Positions 1-9,246 are shown, numbered from the stretch's first letter. The stretch: 64,000 bases of DNA from Anaerobutyricum hallii (GCF_900209925.1 NZ_LT907978.1:418001-482000); one strand, 5' to 3'. Notes: generated by a model not told the origin, from the letters alone. Program-made: numbers and translations.

Positions 1-1020
1 GGAAATAACACCCTTAGCATCTTCGCCAGGAATACCAAGCTTCTTATCTGTATGTGCACCGATAGAAATATAAACTGCATCGTAGTTTTCTTTTAACATC
101 TTAAAGGAAATCTCTCCATCTCCATCACCGATGCAGGTATTCATCTTTGTCTCAACACCTGTAGCAAGAATGTTCTGAACATCTTCAGCAAGACGCTCTT
201 TTGGGAGACGGTAGTTAGGAATACCATAGTAAAGCATTCCGCCGAGTTCTTTTCTCTGTTCGAAAATAGTACACTGATGTCCCATCTGCTGTAAATAGTA
301 AGCAGCACTTAAACCAGAAGGACCGCCACCGATGATAGCAACTGTTTTACCGGTAGATTCACAACATTCCGGAGGCGGCACGAGACCGCAATGGTCAGCG
401 GCATAACGCTTTAATCCACGAATATTAACGGCATCATCCACAAAGTTACGGCGGCACTTTGTCTCACATGGATGTTCACATACAAGTGCACAGGAAGTAA
501 CAAAAGGATTATCTTTACGAATCAGCTTAACGGCATCCGCATAGCGTTCATCAACGATAAGAGAAATATAACCGGGAACATCAACACCGGCAGGGCAAAG
601 AGCAACACAAGGAACCGGCTGTTCTAAATGACAGGAACAATGACCGTTCGTGATATGCTCGATGAAATCTTCACGAAAACCTTCCAGACCTTTTAGAACC
701 ATTCTTCCGGCTTCGTAACCGATAGCACAGTCAGCACTGTCATAAATGGCCTTTGCAGTACGTTCAATTAAACTAAGTGTTTCTAAAGTGGCTTTTCCGT
801 CCAGTACATCTTCTAACATATCTTCAAGAACGCCCAGACCGATACGGCATGGAACGCACTTTCCACAAGTCTGTGCATGAAACAGTTTCAGGAAAGAAGC
901 TGTCATATCAACAGGACACAGTCCGGGAGGACTGGCAATGATTCGGCGTTCCAGATCTTCGTACAGATTGTCAACGACTAACTGGGCCTTGCTTTTTTTT
1001 CTGACCTCAAGTCTACTCAT
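1..1020 (-). CDS. NuoF/GltD-like iron-sulfur FAD oxidoreductase (3' part cut off by window edge)
   Basis: I translated this directly: an open frame of 340 codons runs off the left edge. The first ~120 residues resemble the C-terminal iron-sulfur region of NuoF/HydB: CGKCVPCRIG with Cys52, 55, 58 and a fourth Cys98. Next comes a GltD-type Fer4_20 region (PCVALCPAGVD, then CALVCEHPCETKCRR), then the FAD-binding GGGPSGLSAA motif and GIPNYRLPKE typical of the glutamate synthase small subunit family. Such fusions pass electrons between NAD(P)H and a partner enzyme, often a formate dehydrogenase or FeFe-hydrogenase; the partner is outside the window. The ATG at 1020 follows a strong GGAGGAAATT site. 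Which partner it serves cannot be told from here. Confidence 0.85.
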   Translation of the reverse strand, partial: MSRLEVRKKSKAQLVVDNLYEDLERRIIASPPGLCPVDMTASFLKLFHAQTCGKCVPCRIGLGVLEDMLEDVLDGKATLETLSLIERTAKAIYDSADCAIGYEAGRMVLKGLEGFREDFIEHITNGHCSCHLEQPVPCVALCPAGVDVPGYISLIVDERYADAVKLIRKDNPFVTSCALVCEHPCETKCRRNFVDDAVNIRGLKRYAADHCGLVPPPECCESTGKTVAIIGGGPSGLSAAYYLQQMGHQCTIFEQRKELGGMLYYGIPNYRLPKERLAEDVQNILATGVETKMNTCIGDGDGEISFKMLKENYDAVYISIGAHTDKKLGIPGEDAKGVIS

Positions 1021-1077
1021 AATTTCCTCCATTCACAGGGCTACCACCCTGATAACAAAAATAGTCTCAATGAAGCG

Positions 1078-1106
1078 ATTATATCACATGAGAAAAAATT
1101 TGAAAA
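1078..1106 (-). promoter_or_regulatory. Sigma-A promoter of the leftward oxidoreductase gene
   Basis: On the minus strand, TTTTCA (1101-1106), a 17-bp spacer and a perfect TATAAT (1078-1083) precede the gene start at 1020. The -35 box is weak, as fits a promoter that may need help or be regulated by the palindromes just upstream. Confidence 0.5.
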
Positions 1107-1110
1107 GAAA

Positions 1111-1135
1111 TGATAATTTATTATCATTATGATAA
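1111..1135. promoter_or_regulatory. Overlapping palindromes resembling a Fur-family box
   Basis: TGATAATTTATTATCA (1111-1126) overlaps TTATCATTATGATAA (1121-1135), so three GATAAT-like half sites alternate within 25 bp, directly upstream of the -35 box of the oxidoreductase promoter. The 7-1-7 layout of the second palindrome is the Fur-box pattern. Regulation of this iron-sulfur protein by iron or another metal is an inference. Confidence 0.4.
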
Positions 1136-1215
1136 AAATGTTATAATAATAACAATTTACAAAAGAAAACAATTTAAAGCCGTGAAGAAGACATTCATTT
1201 ATAAAAAAGACAGAA

Positions 1216-1262
1216 AAAACCACATTGACTGATAAAAAATTATCATCACATGTGGCTTTTCT
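1216..1262. terminator. Bidirectional hairpin terminator
   Basis: CCACAT (1220-1225) pairs with ATGTGG (1250-1255), with an inner GATAA/TTATC helix; A-rich on the left and T-rich on the right. It lies 60 bp past the bioY stop and can end that leftward transcript. Confidence 0.7.
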
Positions 1263-1323
1263 TTATATTTTATTCAAAAATGTATAGCAAAATATTTTGG
1301 AAAAGTATTAGAAAAAATAGTGC

Positions 1324-1896
1324 TTACAGGAGAAGTCCGGCAGATTGTAATCTTTTTTTAACAATCGGTCCTACGAGGACAACGAGAATAATCTTTACAA
1401 GATCACCTGGAATATAAGGAATTACTCCGGCAAGTAATGCCTGATAAAAGGTAAGATGGGCTTCGATGGCAAGCCATGCCGTACCGAAAATGTAAGCAAC
1501 AATAGTACCGATAGCAAGACCGGCAATCTGCACACCGCGGTTAGAGAACTTTTCAAAAGCAAATCCACAGATGATCGCCATTGGAATAAAGCCAATCAGG
1601 TATCCGCCGGTTGGTCCTAAAAGTTTTGCAAAACCGGAACTAAAACCGGAGAAAACAGGGAGTCCTGCAATACCAATAAGAAGATAGATCAGATAACTTA
1701 TTGTTCCAAACTTCCAGCCAAGCAGACATACAGTCAGGTAAATTGCCAGATTTGTTAAAGAAATCGGAACAGGACTGATCGGAATCGGGATGGACAGAGG
1801 TCCTAAAATACAGGTGATGGCAGCCATAACAGCAATAAGAGCCATCTGAAAAGTTGTAAAAGACTTTTTCTTTGTGTTTACAGTAGCAGTAGTCAT
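1324..1896 (-). CDS. bioY: Biotin ECF transporter S component BioY
   Basis: This 190-residue polytopic membrane protein matches BioY, the substrate-binding S component of the energy-coupling factor biotin importer. It has about six hydrophobic segments, the N-terminal PLSIPIPISPVPISLTNLA region and the conserved GPTGGYLIGF loop near residue 95. It binds biotin in the membrane and pairs with the shared EcfA/A'/T module, which is not encoded nearby. It stands alone between terminators. Its promoter carries an excellent BirA operator, so biotin repression is very likely. Length is normal for the family. Confidence 0.93.
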   Translation of the reverse strand: MTTATVNTKKKSFTTFQMALIAVMAAITCILGPLSIPIPISPVPISLTNLAIYLTVCLLGWKFGTISYLIYLLIGIAGLPVFSGFSSGFAKLLGPTGGYLIGFIPMAIICGFAFEKFSNRGVQIAGLAIGTIVAYIFGTAWLAIEAHLTFYQALLAGVIPYIPGDLVKIILVVLVGPIVKKRLQSAGLLL

Positions 1897-1945
1897 AATA
1901 AATTCCTCTCTAAAATATGATATTTGTTAAATGGAAACTGGATTC

Positions 1946-1974
1946 ATTATATAAGAAAAAAAAGATATTGTCAA
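1946..1974 (-). promoter_or_regulatory. bioY promoter
   Basis: Consensus boxes on the minus strand: TTGACA (1969-1974), 17-bp spacer, TATAAT (1946-1951). The -35 box is embedded in the BirA operator. Confidence 0.85.
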
Positions 1975-1999
1975 CTAAAACAAAATATATGGTTAACAA
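1968..1999. promoter_or_regulatory. BirA operator upstream of bioY
   Basis: Read on the plus strand: TTGTCAACT (1968-1976), 14 bp, GGTTAACAA (1991-1999). This matches the known Firmicutes BirA layout of TTGTTAACC and GGTTAACAA half sites 14-15 bp apart. The operator covers the bioY -35 box, so biotinyl-AMP-bound BirA would block the polymerase. Confidence 0.8.
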
Positions 2000-2049
2000 T
2001 ACTTTTTTGATTTATGAGACGAAAACAGAGAAAACAAAAGGCATCTTTC

Positions 2050-2078
2050 TTGACGGAAAGACAAAATCAGCCTATTAT
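2050..2078 (+). promoter_or_regulatory. Promoter of the CpXC gene
   Basis: TTGACG (2050-2055), 17-bp spacer, TATTAT (2073-2078), about 60 bp before the start at 2139. Confidence 0.6.
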
Positions 2079-2138
2079 AAGAGTTAGAAAAGGCAGATAT
2101 CTTTTTATATATTTGCAGGTGTTGGAGGAAAATGTAGT

Positions 2139-2798
2139 ATGGAAGGCAAAAGACTGACAAGTTATGCGATGGAAGAATTAGAATGTCCAAAGTGCGGGCA
2201 TAAGCATTCTCTTAAAAAGTATAAGGTTATTAATGTAACAGAGAAGGCAAAATTAAAAGAAGAAATTATGAAGAACCAGCTTTACCAGTTTAGCTGTGAA
2301 GAATGTGAGTATATGGCACCGCTTACATATGACAGTTTATATGTGGATAGCCGAAAAAATATTATGATTTACATGGCACCGGTCATGAATGCAGAGATTA
2401 AAGCAGAGATTGCGGAGCTTGAACAGGAAAAAGGTATAGATAAACGTCTTGTAGATAATATTAATGATTTAAAAGAAAAGATTATGATTGCCGATAATCA
2501 TTTAGATGATCGTGTGATCGAGATCATTAAGATCATGTATCTTGACCAGATTAAGAAAGAGATGGAAGATGATACACTGTTAAATATTCTTTTTGATTAT
2601 AACAGAGATAATTATTGTTTTCTTGTCTTTTTCCAGAAAAAGGGAATTGGAAAGATTCCATTGACAAGAGAGTTCTACCGTCAAGTTGAGGATAAATATA
2701 AAGAAGCAATTAAAGAACATTCTACAGACTGTTTTATGAAAGTTGATATGCAATGGGCCGGCGAGATTCTTTTTAAAAACCATAATAAATTTAATTAA
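2139..2798 (+). CDS. CpXC-domain zinc-ribbon protein
   Basis: The 219-residue product has two CxxC pairs, LECPKCGHKH near residue 15 and FSCEECEY near residue 52. This is the four-cysteine zinc ribbon of the CpXC family, common in Clostridia and of unknown function. The rest is charged and helical with no membrane segment. The chosen ATG follows GGAGG by about 10 bases; a start at 2169 (MEELECPKCG) is possible but lacks a good ribosome site. It has its own promoter and is followed by the strong rpmE promoter, so it is probably a single-gene unit. Confidence 0.7.
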   Translation: MEGKRLTSYAMEELECPKCGHKHSLKKYKVINVTEKAKLKEEIMKNQLYQFSCEECEYMAPLTYDSLYVDSRKNIMIYMAPVMNAEIKAEIAELEQEKGIDKRLVDNINDLKEKIMIADNHLDDRVIEIIKIMYLDQIKKEMEDDTLLNILFDYNRDNYCFLVFFQKKGIGKIPLTREFYRQVEDKYKEAIKEHSTDCFMKVDMQWAGEILFKNHNKFN

Positions 2799-2830
2799 AA
2801 AGAATTGATTAAAAAGAAGTAAAAAAGTTC

Positions 2831-2859
2831 TTGCACTCTATATGCTGTTATGATATAAT
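2831..2859 (+). promoter_or_regulatory. rpmE promoter
   Basis: TTGCAC (2831-2836), 17-bp spacer, TATAAT (2854-2859), about 75 bp before the rpmE start; near-consensus, as expected for a ribosomal protein gene. Confidence 0.8.
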
Positions 2860-2934
2860 AAGAACGCTGTTTGAAATAAGATAACTATTGAATATAATTA
2901 ATTAATGAAACATATATTGGAAGAGGTGAATAAA

Positions 2935-3141
2935 ATGCGTGAGGGAATCCATCCAAAATACTATCAGGCAAAGGTTGTATGTAACTGCGGTAACGAATTC
3001 GTTACAGGTTCTACTAAAGAAGACATCCATGTAGAAATTTGTTCTAAATGTCATTCATTCTACACAGGACAGCAGAAAGCTGCTAAGGCTCGTGGACGTA
3101 TTGACAAGTTCAATCGTAAATATGGCATGAATCAGAATTAA
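2935..3141 (+). CDS. rpmE: 50S ribosomal protein L31
   Basis: The 68-residue product begins [10 protein letters not shown] and has the L31 core with zinc-binding cysteines in VVCNCGNEF and [11 protein letters not shown], so it is the zinc-containing form. The start at 2935 is chosen over the ATG at 2905 because family members begin at this MREGIHP and AGAGGTG lies just upstream. L31 bridges the two ribosomal subunits. The next genes yqhQ, prmC and prfA follow in the order usual for Lachnospiraceae, but a strong terminator separates rpmE from them. Confidence 0.95.
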   Translation: MREGIHPKYYQAKVVCNCGNEFVTGSTKEDIHVEICSKCHSFYTGQQKAAKARGRIDKFNRKYGMNQN

Positions 3142-3157
3142 TAACCGTAAGGTTTTA

Positions 3158-3221
3158 AATTAGGCGGCGGTGCAATGTATCACAGAGAATGTTGTGATAT
3201 TGTACCGTCGCCTAATTTTGG
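3158..3221 (+). terminator. rpmE terminator
   Basis: A long hairpin pairs AATTAGGCGGCGG around 3160 with CCGTCGCCTAATT near 3216 across an inner GTATCACA/TGTGATAT helix, followed by a short T-rich stretch. Confidence 0.75.
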
Positions 3222-3290
3222 TTATACCAGATGTGAGATGACACACATTTCGCAGCAAGAATGCGAGACATTCTTGAAAGGAGGTGCTCT

Positions 3291-4232
3291 TTGAAAAAGA
3301 CAAGTATTGGTGGACAGGCAGTAATGGAAGGGGTCATGATGAAGAATCTTGACCGTTATGCAGTTGCTGTCCGGAAACCAGATCATGAAATAGAAGTAAT
3401 GACGGACGAGTATAAAAGTCTGGGAAGTCGTTATGCGGTTCTTGGATTACCGATTATACGTGGAGTTGTTAACTTTGGAGAGTCTTTATATATCGGATTA
3501 AAGACATTATCCTATTCTTCTTCTTTTTATGAGGAAGAGGATTATGAGCCGGGAAAAGTGGAACAGTTTTTTACAAAAATTTTTGGAGATAAGTTAGAAA
3601 GCGTTCTAATGGGAATCACAATGGTCATTTCTGTTATATTGGCGCTTGGAATTTTTATGGTACTTCCATTTTTTCTTACGAATTTGATGAAAGGATTTCT
3701 GCCATCTTACAGTATACGTACCCTGATTGAAGGAATCATACGTGTGGCGTTATTTCTAATATATATATGGCTTATATCTAAGATGGAAGATATAAATCGG
3801 GTATTTATGTATCATGGTGCAGAACATAAGACGATTAACTGTTTAGAACATGGAGAGGATCTGACACCGGAAAATATTAAAAAGTATTCGAGGCTTCATA
3901 AGCGTTGCGGAACCAGTTTTCTGCTTATTGTTATGATTGTCAGTATCGTAGTGTTTATGTTTATTCGTGTAGATAGCTTATTATGGAAGTTTATTTTACG
4001 AATATTACTTGTTCCGATTGTAGCGGGTATTTCTTATGAATTTATCCGTCTGGCAGGAAGAAGTAATTCAAAGCTTGTGAATACGCTTAGTAAGCCTGGA
4101 TTGTATCTTCAGTACTTTACAACGAGAGAACCGGATGCAGAGATGATAGAGGTAGCGATTAAAGCGGTAGAAGGTGTATTTGATTGGAAAGAGTATCTTC
4201 GGGCAATGCATAATGGAGAGCTGGAGGATTGA
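3291..4232 (+). CDS. yqhQ: YqhQ-like DUF1385 membrane protein
   Basis: This 313-residue protein opens with KTSIGGQAVMEGVMM, the hallmark of DUF1385. It has several membrane helices (roughly residues 100-125, 145-165, 215-235, 240-260) and the conserved YHGAEHKTINC motif. The family's function is unknown; it sits next to prmC/prfA in many Firmicutes. A TTG start at 3291, eight bases after AAAGGAGG, fits better than the upstream in-frame ATG at 3261, which has no ribosome site. It precedes prmC with only two bases between them, so the pair is translationally coupled. Confidence 0.85.
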   Translation: MKKTSIGGQAVMEGVMMKNLDRYAVAVRKPDHEIEVMTDEYKSLGSRYAVLGLPIIRGVVNFGESLYIGLKTLSYSSSFYEEEDYEPGKVEQFFTKIFGDKLESVLMGITMVISVILALGIFMVLPFFLTNLMKGFLPSYSIRTLIEGIIRVALFLIYIWLISKMEDINRVFMYHGAEHKTINCLEHGEDLTPENIKKYSRLHKRCGTSFLLIVMIVSIVVFMFIRVDSLLWKFILRILLVPIVAGISYEFIRLAGRSNSKLVNTLSKPGLYLQYFTTREPDAEMIEVAIKAVEGVFDWKEYLRAMHNGELED

Positions 4233-4234
4233 AC

Positions 4235-5128
4235 ATGACAATTCGGGACATTTTAACAAGTATACGAGAGCGCCTGCAAAAAGCAGGAATTGAAGATTTT
4301 GAATATGAAAGCTGGGTTTTGCTTGAATGGAAGCTTCACATTGACCGGGCAGAATTTTACATGAATCCAAACAGGGAAGTAAAGCAGGAGCTTCTGGAGG
4401 AACTGGAAGAAGTTCTTTTAAAAAGAGAACAGAGAGTTCCTTTACAATATCTCATGGGTGAATGTGAGTTTATGGGATTTGATTTCAGTGTCGATGAGAG
4501 AGTTTTAATTCCAAGACAGGATACAGAGTGCCTGGTTGAGCTGGCTGTCGAAGATATTCGGAATGTAAAGACACAGAACCGATGTGAGTTTAATAATGCA
4601 GCAGATCAGAAAAATGAACAGAAAGTCAAAGTGCTAGATTTATGTACAGGCAGCGGCTGTATCGGTATTTCTGTAAAAAAGCTTTGTCAAAATACAGAAG
4701 TAACCCTTGCAGATATTTCTGAGGGAGCGTTAGCGGTTGCTAAGAAGAATGCAGAAAACTTGAATGCAAATGTCACTTTAATAAGAGGAAATCTTTTTGA
4801 AAATATAGAAGGAAGATTCGATTACATTTTATCAAATCCACCGTATATTCCCTCGCAGGTAATTCAGGGGCTGATGCCCGAAGTAAAAGATCATGAGCCA
4901 CGACTTGCTCTTGATGGAGAGGAAGATGGTCTTGCTTTTTATCGGAGAATTATAGAACAGGCTCCGGAGTATCTAAATTCAAATGGAAGAATCTATTTTG
5001 AAATCGGAGCAGAACAGGGTGAAGATATGATTCGCCTTATGACAGACAGAGGATTTTCTGAAGTAAAAGTGCATAAAGATCTTGCAGGACTTGACCGAAT
5101 CGCGACAGGCATATATAGTAGAAGATAG
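4235..5128 (+). CDS. prmC: Peptide chain release factor N5-glutamine methyltransferase
   Basis: PrmC methylates the glutamine of the GGQ motif in release factors RF1 and RF2. The 297 residues show the N-terminal helical release-factor-binding domain, the SAM motif VLDLCTGSGCIGIS and the catalytic SNPPYIPS. There is a hydrophilic insertion of about 20 residues (around residues 110-130) between the two domains. The ATG at 4235 is preferred to a TTG at 4229 because GGAGG lies seven bases before it. Its substrate gene prfA comes next, the conserved arrangement. Confidence 0.95.
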   Translation: MTIRDILTSIRERLQKAGIEDFEYESWVLLEWKLHIDRAEFYMNPNREVKQELLEELEEVLLKREQRVPLQYLMGECEFMGFDFSVDERVLIPRQDTECLVELAVEDIRNVKTQNRCEFNNAADQKNEQKVKVLDLCTGSGCIGISVKKLCQNTEVTLADISEGALAVAKKNAENLNANVTLIRGNLFENIEGRFDYILSNPPYIPSQVIQGLMPEVKDHEPRLALDGEEDGLAFYRRIIEQAPEYLNSNGRIYFEIGAEQGEDMIRLMTDRGFSEVKVHKDLAGLDRIATGIYSRR

Positions 5129-5228
5129 TCTGTAATTTCGATTACAAAACACATCATAAATATATGATCATTTGGCAATAGAGTAAGACCAGATGGTTAT
5201 AAAATATAGAATAGCAGGAGGAAGAAAG

Positions 5229-6308
5229 ATGTTTGATAAATTAGAAGATCTTGTAAAACGTCTGGATGAGGTTATGCAGGAACTGAGTGAGCCGGATGTA
5301 GTAAGTGATCAGAACCGCTTCCGCAATCTGATGAAAGAACAGAATGAGCTGGCTCCGATCGTAGAGAAATACAAAGAGTATAAAGAAGCCAAACAGACAA
5401 TTGAAGACAGTGTGGAGATGCTTGAGGAAGAACGTGATGAAGAGATGCGTGAACTTCTGAAAGAGGAATTATCCGAAGCAAAGAAGGATGTAGAGCAGTA
5501 TGAAGAGGAATTAAAAGTTCTTCTTCTTCCAAAAGACCCTAACGATGATAAGAACGTTATTGTCGAGATTCGTGCAGGTGCCGGTGGAGATGAGGCTGCA
5601 TTATTTGCTGCTGAAATTTATCGTATGTATAAAAACTATGCAGAATCAAAACGTTGGAAAACAGAGTTCATCGATGTGAATGAGAATGGTATTGGTGGAT
5701 TTAAAGAAGTTTCCTTTATGATCAATGGTCAGGGCGCATACTCAAGACTGAAATACGAAAGTGGTGTTCATCGTGTACAGCGTATCCCTGCAACTGAGTC
5801 CGGCGGACGTATTCACACATCTACGATCACTGTGGCAATTATGCCGGAAGCAGAAGAAGTAGATGTACAGCTTGATATGAATGATTGTCGATTTGATGTG
5901 TTCCGTGCTTCTGGAAACGGTGGTCAGTGTGTAAATACAACTGATTCCGCTGTTCGATTAACACATATCCCAACAGGTATCGTTATTTCCTGTCAGGATG
6001 AAAAGTCACAGCTTAAAAATAAAGATAAAGCAATCAAAGTACTGCGCGCACGTTTGTATGATTTAGAACAGTCCAAAGCACATGATGCAGAGGCAGAACT
6101 TCGTAAGAGCCAGATCGGAACAGGTGACCGGGCAGAGAAGATTCGTACTTACAACTTCCCACAGGGACGTGTGACAGATCACAGAATTAAATTAACTCTC
6201 CATCGTCTTGATGATATTTTAAATGGAGATCTCGATGAGATCATCGATAGCTTAACAGCAGCAGACCAGGCAGCCAAATTAAGTAAATTACAGGAAATGG
6301 AGCGTTAA
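5229..6308 (+). CDS. prfA: Peptide chain release factor 1
   Basis: RF1 reads UAA and UAG stop codons and triggers peptide release. The 359-residue product carries the PAT codon-recognition motif ([11 protein letters not shown]), which marks RF1 rather than RF2 (SPF), and the catalytic GGQ in [14 protein letters not shown]. The N-terminal coiled coil and the C-terminal tail are complete. The start at 5229 follows GGAGGAAGAAAG; the earlier in-frame ATG at 5193 has no site and would add a non-family extension. It lies 100 bp after prmC, and hisC follows five bases after its stop. Confidence 0.96.
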   Translation: MFDKLEDLVKRLDEVMQELSEPDVVSDQNRFRNLMKEQNELAPIVEKYKEYKEAKQTIEDSVEMLEEERDEEMRELLKEELSEAKKDVEQYEEELKVLLLPKDPNDDKNVIVEIRAGAGGDEAALFAAEIYRMYKNYAESKRWKTEFIDVNENGIGGFKEVSFMINGQGAYSRLKYESGVHRVQRIPATESGGRIHTSTITVAIMPEAEEVDVQLDMNDCRFDVFRASGNGGQCVNTTDSAVRLTHIPTGIVISCQDEKSQLKNKDKAIKVLRARLYDLEQSKAHDAEAELRKSQIGTGDRAEKIRTYNFPQGRVTDHRIKLTLHRLDDILNGDLDEIIDSLTAADQAAKLSKLQEMER

Positions 6309-6313
6309 AAATT

Positions 6314-7384
6314 ATGCAGGAGTGGAAGAAAAATATCAGACAGGTTGTTCCGTACGTACCTGGCGAACAGCCAAAAGAAGCAAATGTAATAAAGTTAAAC
6401 ACGAATGAGAATCCTTATCCACCTTCACCGAAGGTAAAAGAACAGTGTGCGAAAATCTGTGCTAAAACAGAAGAACTGCGTCTTTATCCGGATCCGACAG
6501 CCGGAATGTTAGTAGAGGCAATCGCAAAATACAAGGGATTAGACAGCAATCAGGTTTTTGTCGGAGTCGGCTCCGATGATGTACTGGCTATGGCTTTTCT
6601 TACATTTTTTAATAGCGAAAAGCCGATATTTTTCCCTGATATCACATATTCTTTTTATGATGTGTGGGCTGATTTATTCAAAATCCCATATGATAAGAAG
6701 CCATTAGATGAAAACTTTATGATTAAAAAAGACGATTACTACTGGAAAAACGGTGGAGTCGTATTCCCAAACCCGAACGCACCTACAGGAGTTTTGATGC
6801 CACTTGATGAGATTGAAGATATTATCTCTCATAATCAGGATGTCATTGTTATCGTAGATGAGGCATATGTAGACTTTGGGGGACACAGTGCGCAGCAGCT
6901 TCTTTCTAAATATGAGAACCTTTTAGTTGTGCAGACATTTTCCAAATCACGTTCTATGGCAGGAATGCGTATCGGATATGCTATGGGTTCTGCGGAATTA
7001 ATTAAAGCTTTAAATGATGTGAAGTATTCCTTTAACTCCTACACAATGAACCGCCCGTCCATTCTTTTAGGAACAGCATCCGTTGAGGACGATGCCTACT
7101 TTAAAGAAACTGTAGAAAAGATTATTCATACGAGAGAGTGGTTCAAAGCGGAAATGAGGAAGCTTGGATTTACTTTCCCGGATTCTCAGGCAAACTTCCT
7201 GTTTGCTTCCCATCCGGATGTACCGGCAAAAGAAATCTTTGAAGCCGCCAGAGCAAACAATATTTACGTAAGATATTTTGATAAACCTCGTATTAACAAT
7301 TATCTGAGAATTACAATTGGAACAGATGAAGAAATGAAAAAGTTCTTAAAATTCTTAACATCTTTTCTGAAAAGCCAGAAATAA
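6314..7384 (+). CDS. hisC: Histidinol-phosphate aminotransferase
   Basis: This is a PLP fold-type I aminotransferase of 356 residues making L-histidinol phosphate from imidazole acetol phosphate. NTNENPYPPSP near the N terminus, VDEAYVDF and the Schiff-base lysine in FSKSRSMAGMRIGYA are typical of HisC. It starts only six bases after the prfA stop, so it is probably co-transcribed with it, and no other his genes are present. HisC relatives can also act on aromatic amino acids or cobalamin precursors (CobD), but the motif set favours HisC. Confidence 0.85.
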   Translation: MQEWKKNIRQVVPYVPGEQPKEANVIKLNTNENPYPPSPKVKEQCAKICAKTEELRLYPDPTAGMLVEAIAKYKGLDSNQVFVGVGSDDVLAMAFLTFFNSEKPIFFPDITYSFYDVWADLFKIPYDKKPLDENFMIKKDDYYWKNGGVVFPNPNAPTGVLMPLDEIEDIISHNQDVIVIVDEAYVDFGGHSAQQLLSKYENLLVVQTFSKSRSMAGMRIGYAMGSAELIKALNDVKYSFNSYTMNRPSILLGTASVEDDAYFKETVEKIIHTREWFKAEMRKLGFTFPDSQANFLFASHPDVPAKEIFEAARANNIYVRYFDKPRINNYLRITIGTDEEMKKFLKFLTSFLKSQK

Positions 7385-7455
7385 ACATGGTATTATGATG
7401 AAATATATTGTAAAATATAAGTATTACAATATAAGATAATACAGGGAGGATTACT

Positions 7456-8907
7456 ATGAAAAAGATTCTGTTTGCAGCTTCTGAATGCGTGCCTTTTATG
7501 AAAACAGGCGGACTCGCAGACGTAGTAGGAGCGTTACCAAAAGAATTTGACAAAAACGAGTGGGATGTGCGTGTTGTAATGCCAAACTACCGGGGAATTC
7601 CAGAAGAGTATCGTAATAATTTTGAATATGTTACGCATTTCTATATGGGAGTAGGTCCATATATTCCTAATGTTCATGTAGGTATTATGAAATATGTTTA
7701 TAATGGCATTACCTATTATTTTATTGATAATTTAGATTACTTTGGAGCGTGGGAGCCATACTCAGATACAAGAACAGACGTTGAAAGATTCACTTTCTTC
7801 TGTAAAGCAGTCCTTTCGATACTTCCTGTTATTGACTTCCGTCCGGACCTCATCCACTGTCATGACTGGCAGACAGGGCTGATTCCGGTTTACTTAAAAA
7901 CAGAGTTTGCAGCTAATCCATTTTTCTGGGGAATTAAGACAATCATGACGATTCATAATCTTCGTTTCCAGGGAGTGTGGGATATCAAAACTATGAGAGG
8001 TTTAAGTGGACTTCCAGATGAACTGTTCACACCGGATAAGTTAGAGTTTAAGAAAGATGCCAGTATGTTAAAGGGCGGAATCGTTTACTCTGATTTCATT
8101 ACAACCGTAAGTAATACTTACGCACAGGAAATCCAGACCGCATACTATGGAGAAGGATTAGACGGACTGTTAAGTGCACGTAATCAGAGCCTTTTTGGAA
8201 TTGTAAATGGTGTCGATTATGCATTGTATGACCCATCTAACGATGCGAAGATTTATCGGAATTATACAGAAAGAGACCATAAAGAAGGAAAGGCTGCCAA
8301 CAAGGCAGAACTCCAGAAACAGCTTGGCCTTGAAGTGAATCCAAATAAATATATGATCGGATTGATCTCTCGTCTGACAGATCAGAAGGGGCTTGATCTG
8401 GTACGCTACGCAATGGATAAGATTATCGATGACAATACACAGGTTGTAGTAATCGGAACAGGAGATCCGGCATACGAGGAAATGTTCCGTTATTATGCAT
8501 GGTGCAACTCAGATAAGGTGTCCGCGAATATTCTCTATTCCGACGATCTGGCACATAAGTTATATGCAGCAGCAGACTCCTTCTTAATGCCATCTTTATT
8601 TGAACCATGTGGTTTAACACAGATTATCGCTTTCCATTATGGAACGATTCCAATCGTTCGCGAAACAGGTGGATTAAAAGATACCGTTATTCCTCTGAAC
8701 GAATTTGAGGATACCGGAGACGGATTCTCCTTCAGTAACTATAACGGAGAAGAACTCATCAATACAGTAAATTACAGCAAGTATATTTACTTTGAACAGC
8801 CAGAGCTTTGGAACCATATGGTAGCAAGAGCGATGGAAAAGGATCTTTCCTGGGGCGTATCCAAGAAGCGTTATGAAGAACTATATAATACTTTAATCGG
8901 AAGATAA
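7456..8907 (+). CDS. glgA: Glycogen synthase (ADP-glucose, GT5)
   Basis: The 483-residue enzyme extends alpha-1,4-glucan from ADP-glucose. It has the N-terminal KTGGLADVVGALP motif (K16-G19) that binds ADP-glucose, and the C-terminal FEPCGLTQIIA and RETGGLKDT motifs of GT5 enzymes. GGGAGG precedes the ATG. A promoter-like pair TTGTAA (7408) and TATAAG (7430) with 16-bp spacing overlaps an ATTGTAA/TTACAAT inverted repeat. The branching enzyme glgB is 20 kb away. The large palindromic element A begins on the last base of its stop codon. Confidence 0.95.
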   Translation: MKKILFAASECVPFMKTGGLADVVGALPKEFDKNEWDVRVVMPNYRGIPEEYRNNFEYVTHFYMGVGPYIPNVHVGIMKYVYNGITYYFIDNLDYFGAWEPYSDTRTDVERFTFFCKAVLSILPVIDFRPDLIHCHDWQTGLIPVYLKTEFAANPFFWGIKTIMTIHNLRFQGVWDIKTMRGLSGLPDELFTPDKLEFKKDASMLKGGIVYSDFITTVSNTYAQEIQTAYYGEGLDGLLSARNQSLFGIVNGVDYALYDPSNDAKIYRNYTERDHKEGKAANKAELQKQLGLEVNPNKYMIGLISRLTDQKGLDLVRYAMDKIIDDNTQVVVIGTGDPAYEEMFRYYAWCNSDKVSANILYSDDLAHKLYAAADSFLMPSLFEPCGLTQIIAFHYGTIPIVRETGGLKDTVIPLNEFEDTGDGFSFSNYNGEELINTVNYSKYIYFEQPELWNHMVARAMEKDLSWGVSKKRYEELYNTLIGR

Positions 8908-8918
8908 AAATACGAATT

Positions 8919-9072
8919 TGTAGATTTCGTGTAGACGAAAAAAGAAAAAATACCATATCTCATCTGCTCTGTAGTCGTTGTGTTTAAAATGCTCGTCCGC
9001 ATCTTAAACACGCTCCGAAGCCGCATCTGGGATATGGTATTTTTTCTTTTTTCTGACTATACTAAATCTACA
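8919..9072. repeat. Class 1 palindrome P1
   Basis: The outer arms (TTGTAGATTT ... AAATCTACAG, then AAAAAAGAAAAAATACCATA and its complement) surround CTGTAGTCGC, an apical hairpin GTGTTTAAAATGC/GCATCTTAAACAC, and GCTCCGAAGCCGC. Same orientation as P4; inverted relative to P2, P3 and P5. T-runs at both outer ends would let it terminate glgA. Confidence 0.85.
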
Positions 9073-9124
9073 GTTAGTGAGAATGGGGGATTAAATACTA
9101 ATTTATTTGAGGGACTAAAGAAAC

Positions 9125-9246
9125 GAAAAGCAGAAATTTGATAGAAAAGAAAATGTGAAGATAGTCGCTTCGTAGAAAATGCCTGTTCGGCATTTTTACT
9201 GGCTCAGACATCACATTTTCTTTTCTATCAAATTTTTGCTTTTCTG
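9125..9246. repeat. Class 2 palindrome P8 nested in element A
   Basis: The arms GAAAAGCAGAAATTTGATAG and complement enclose AGTCGC, an apical hairpin AAAATGCC/GGCATTTT, and GGCTCAGA. The segment is absent from the otherwise matching place in element B, so it looks like an insertion of about 130 bp. Confidence 0.8.

Noticed and set aside
4068-4370. Antisense open frames over yqhQ/prmC and similar shadows elsewhere
   Set aside because: They overlap well-supported genes on the other strand and lack start signals.
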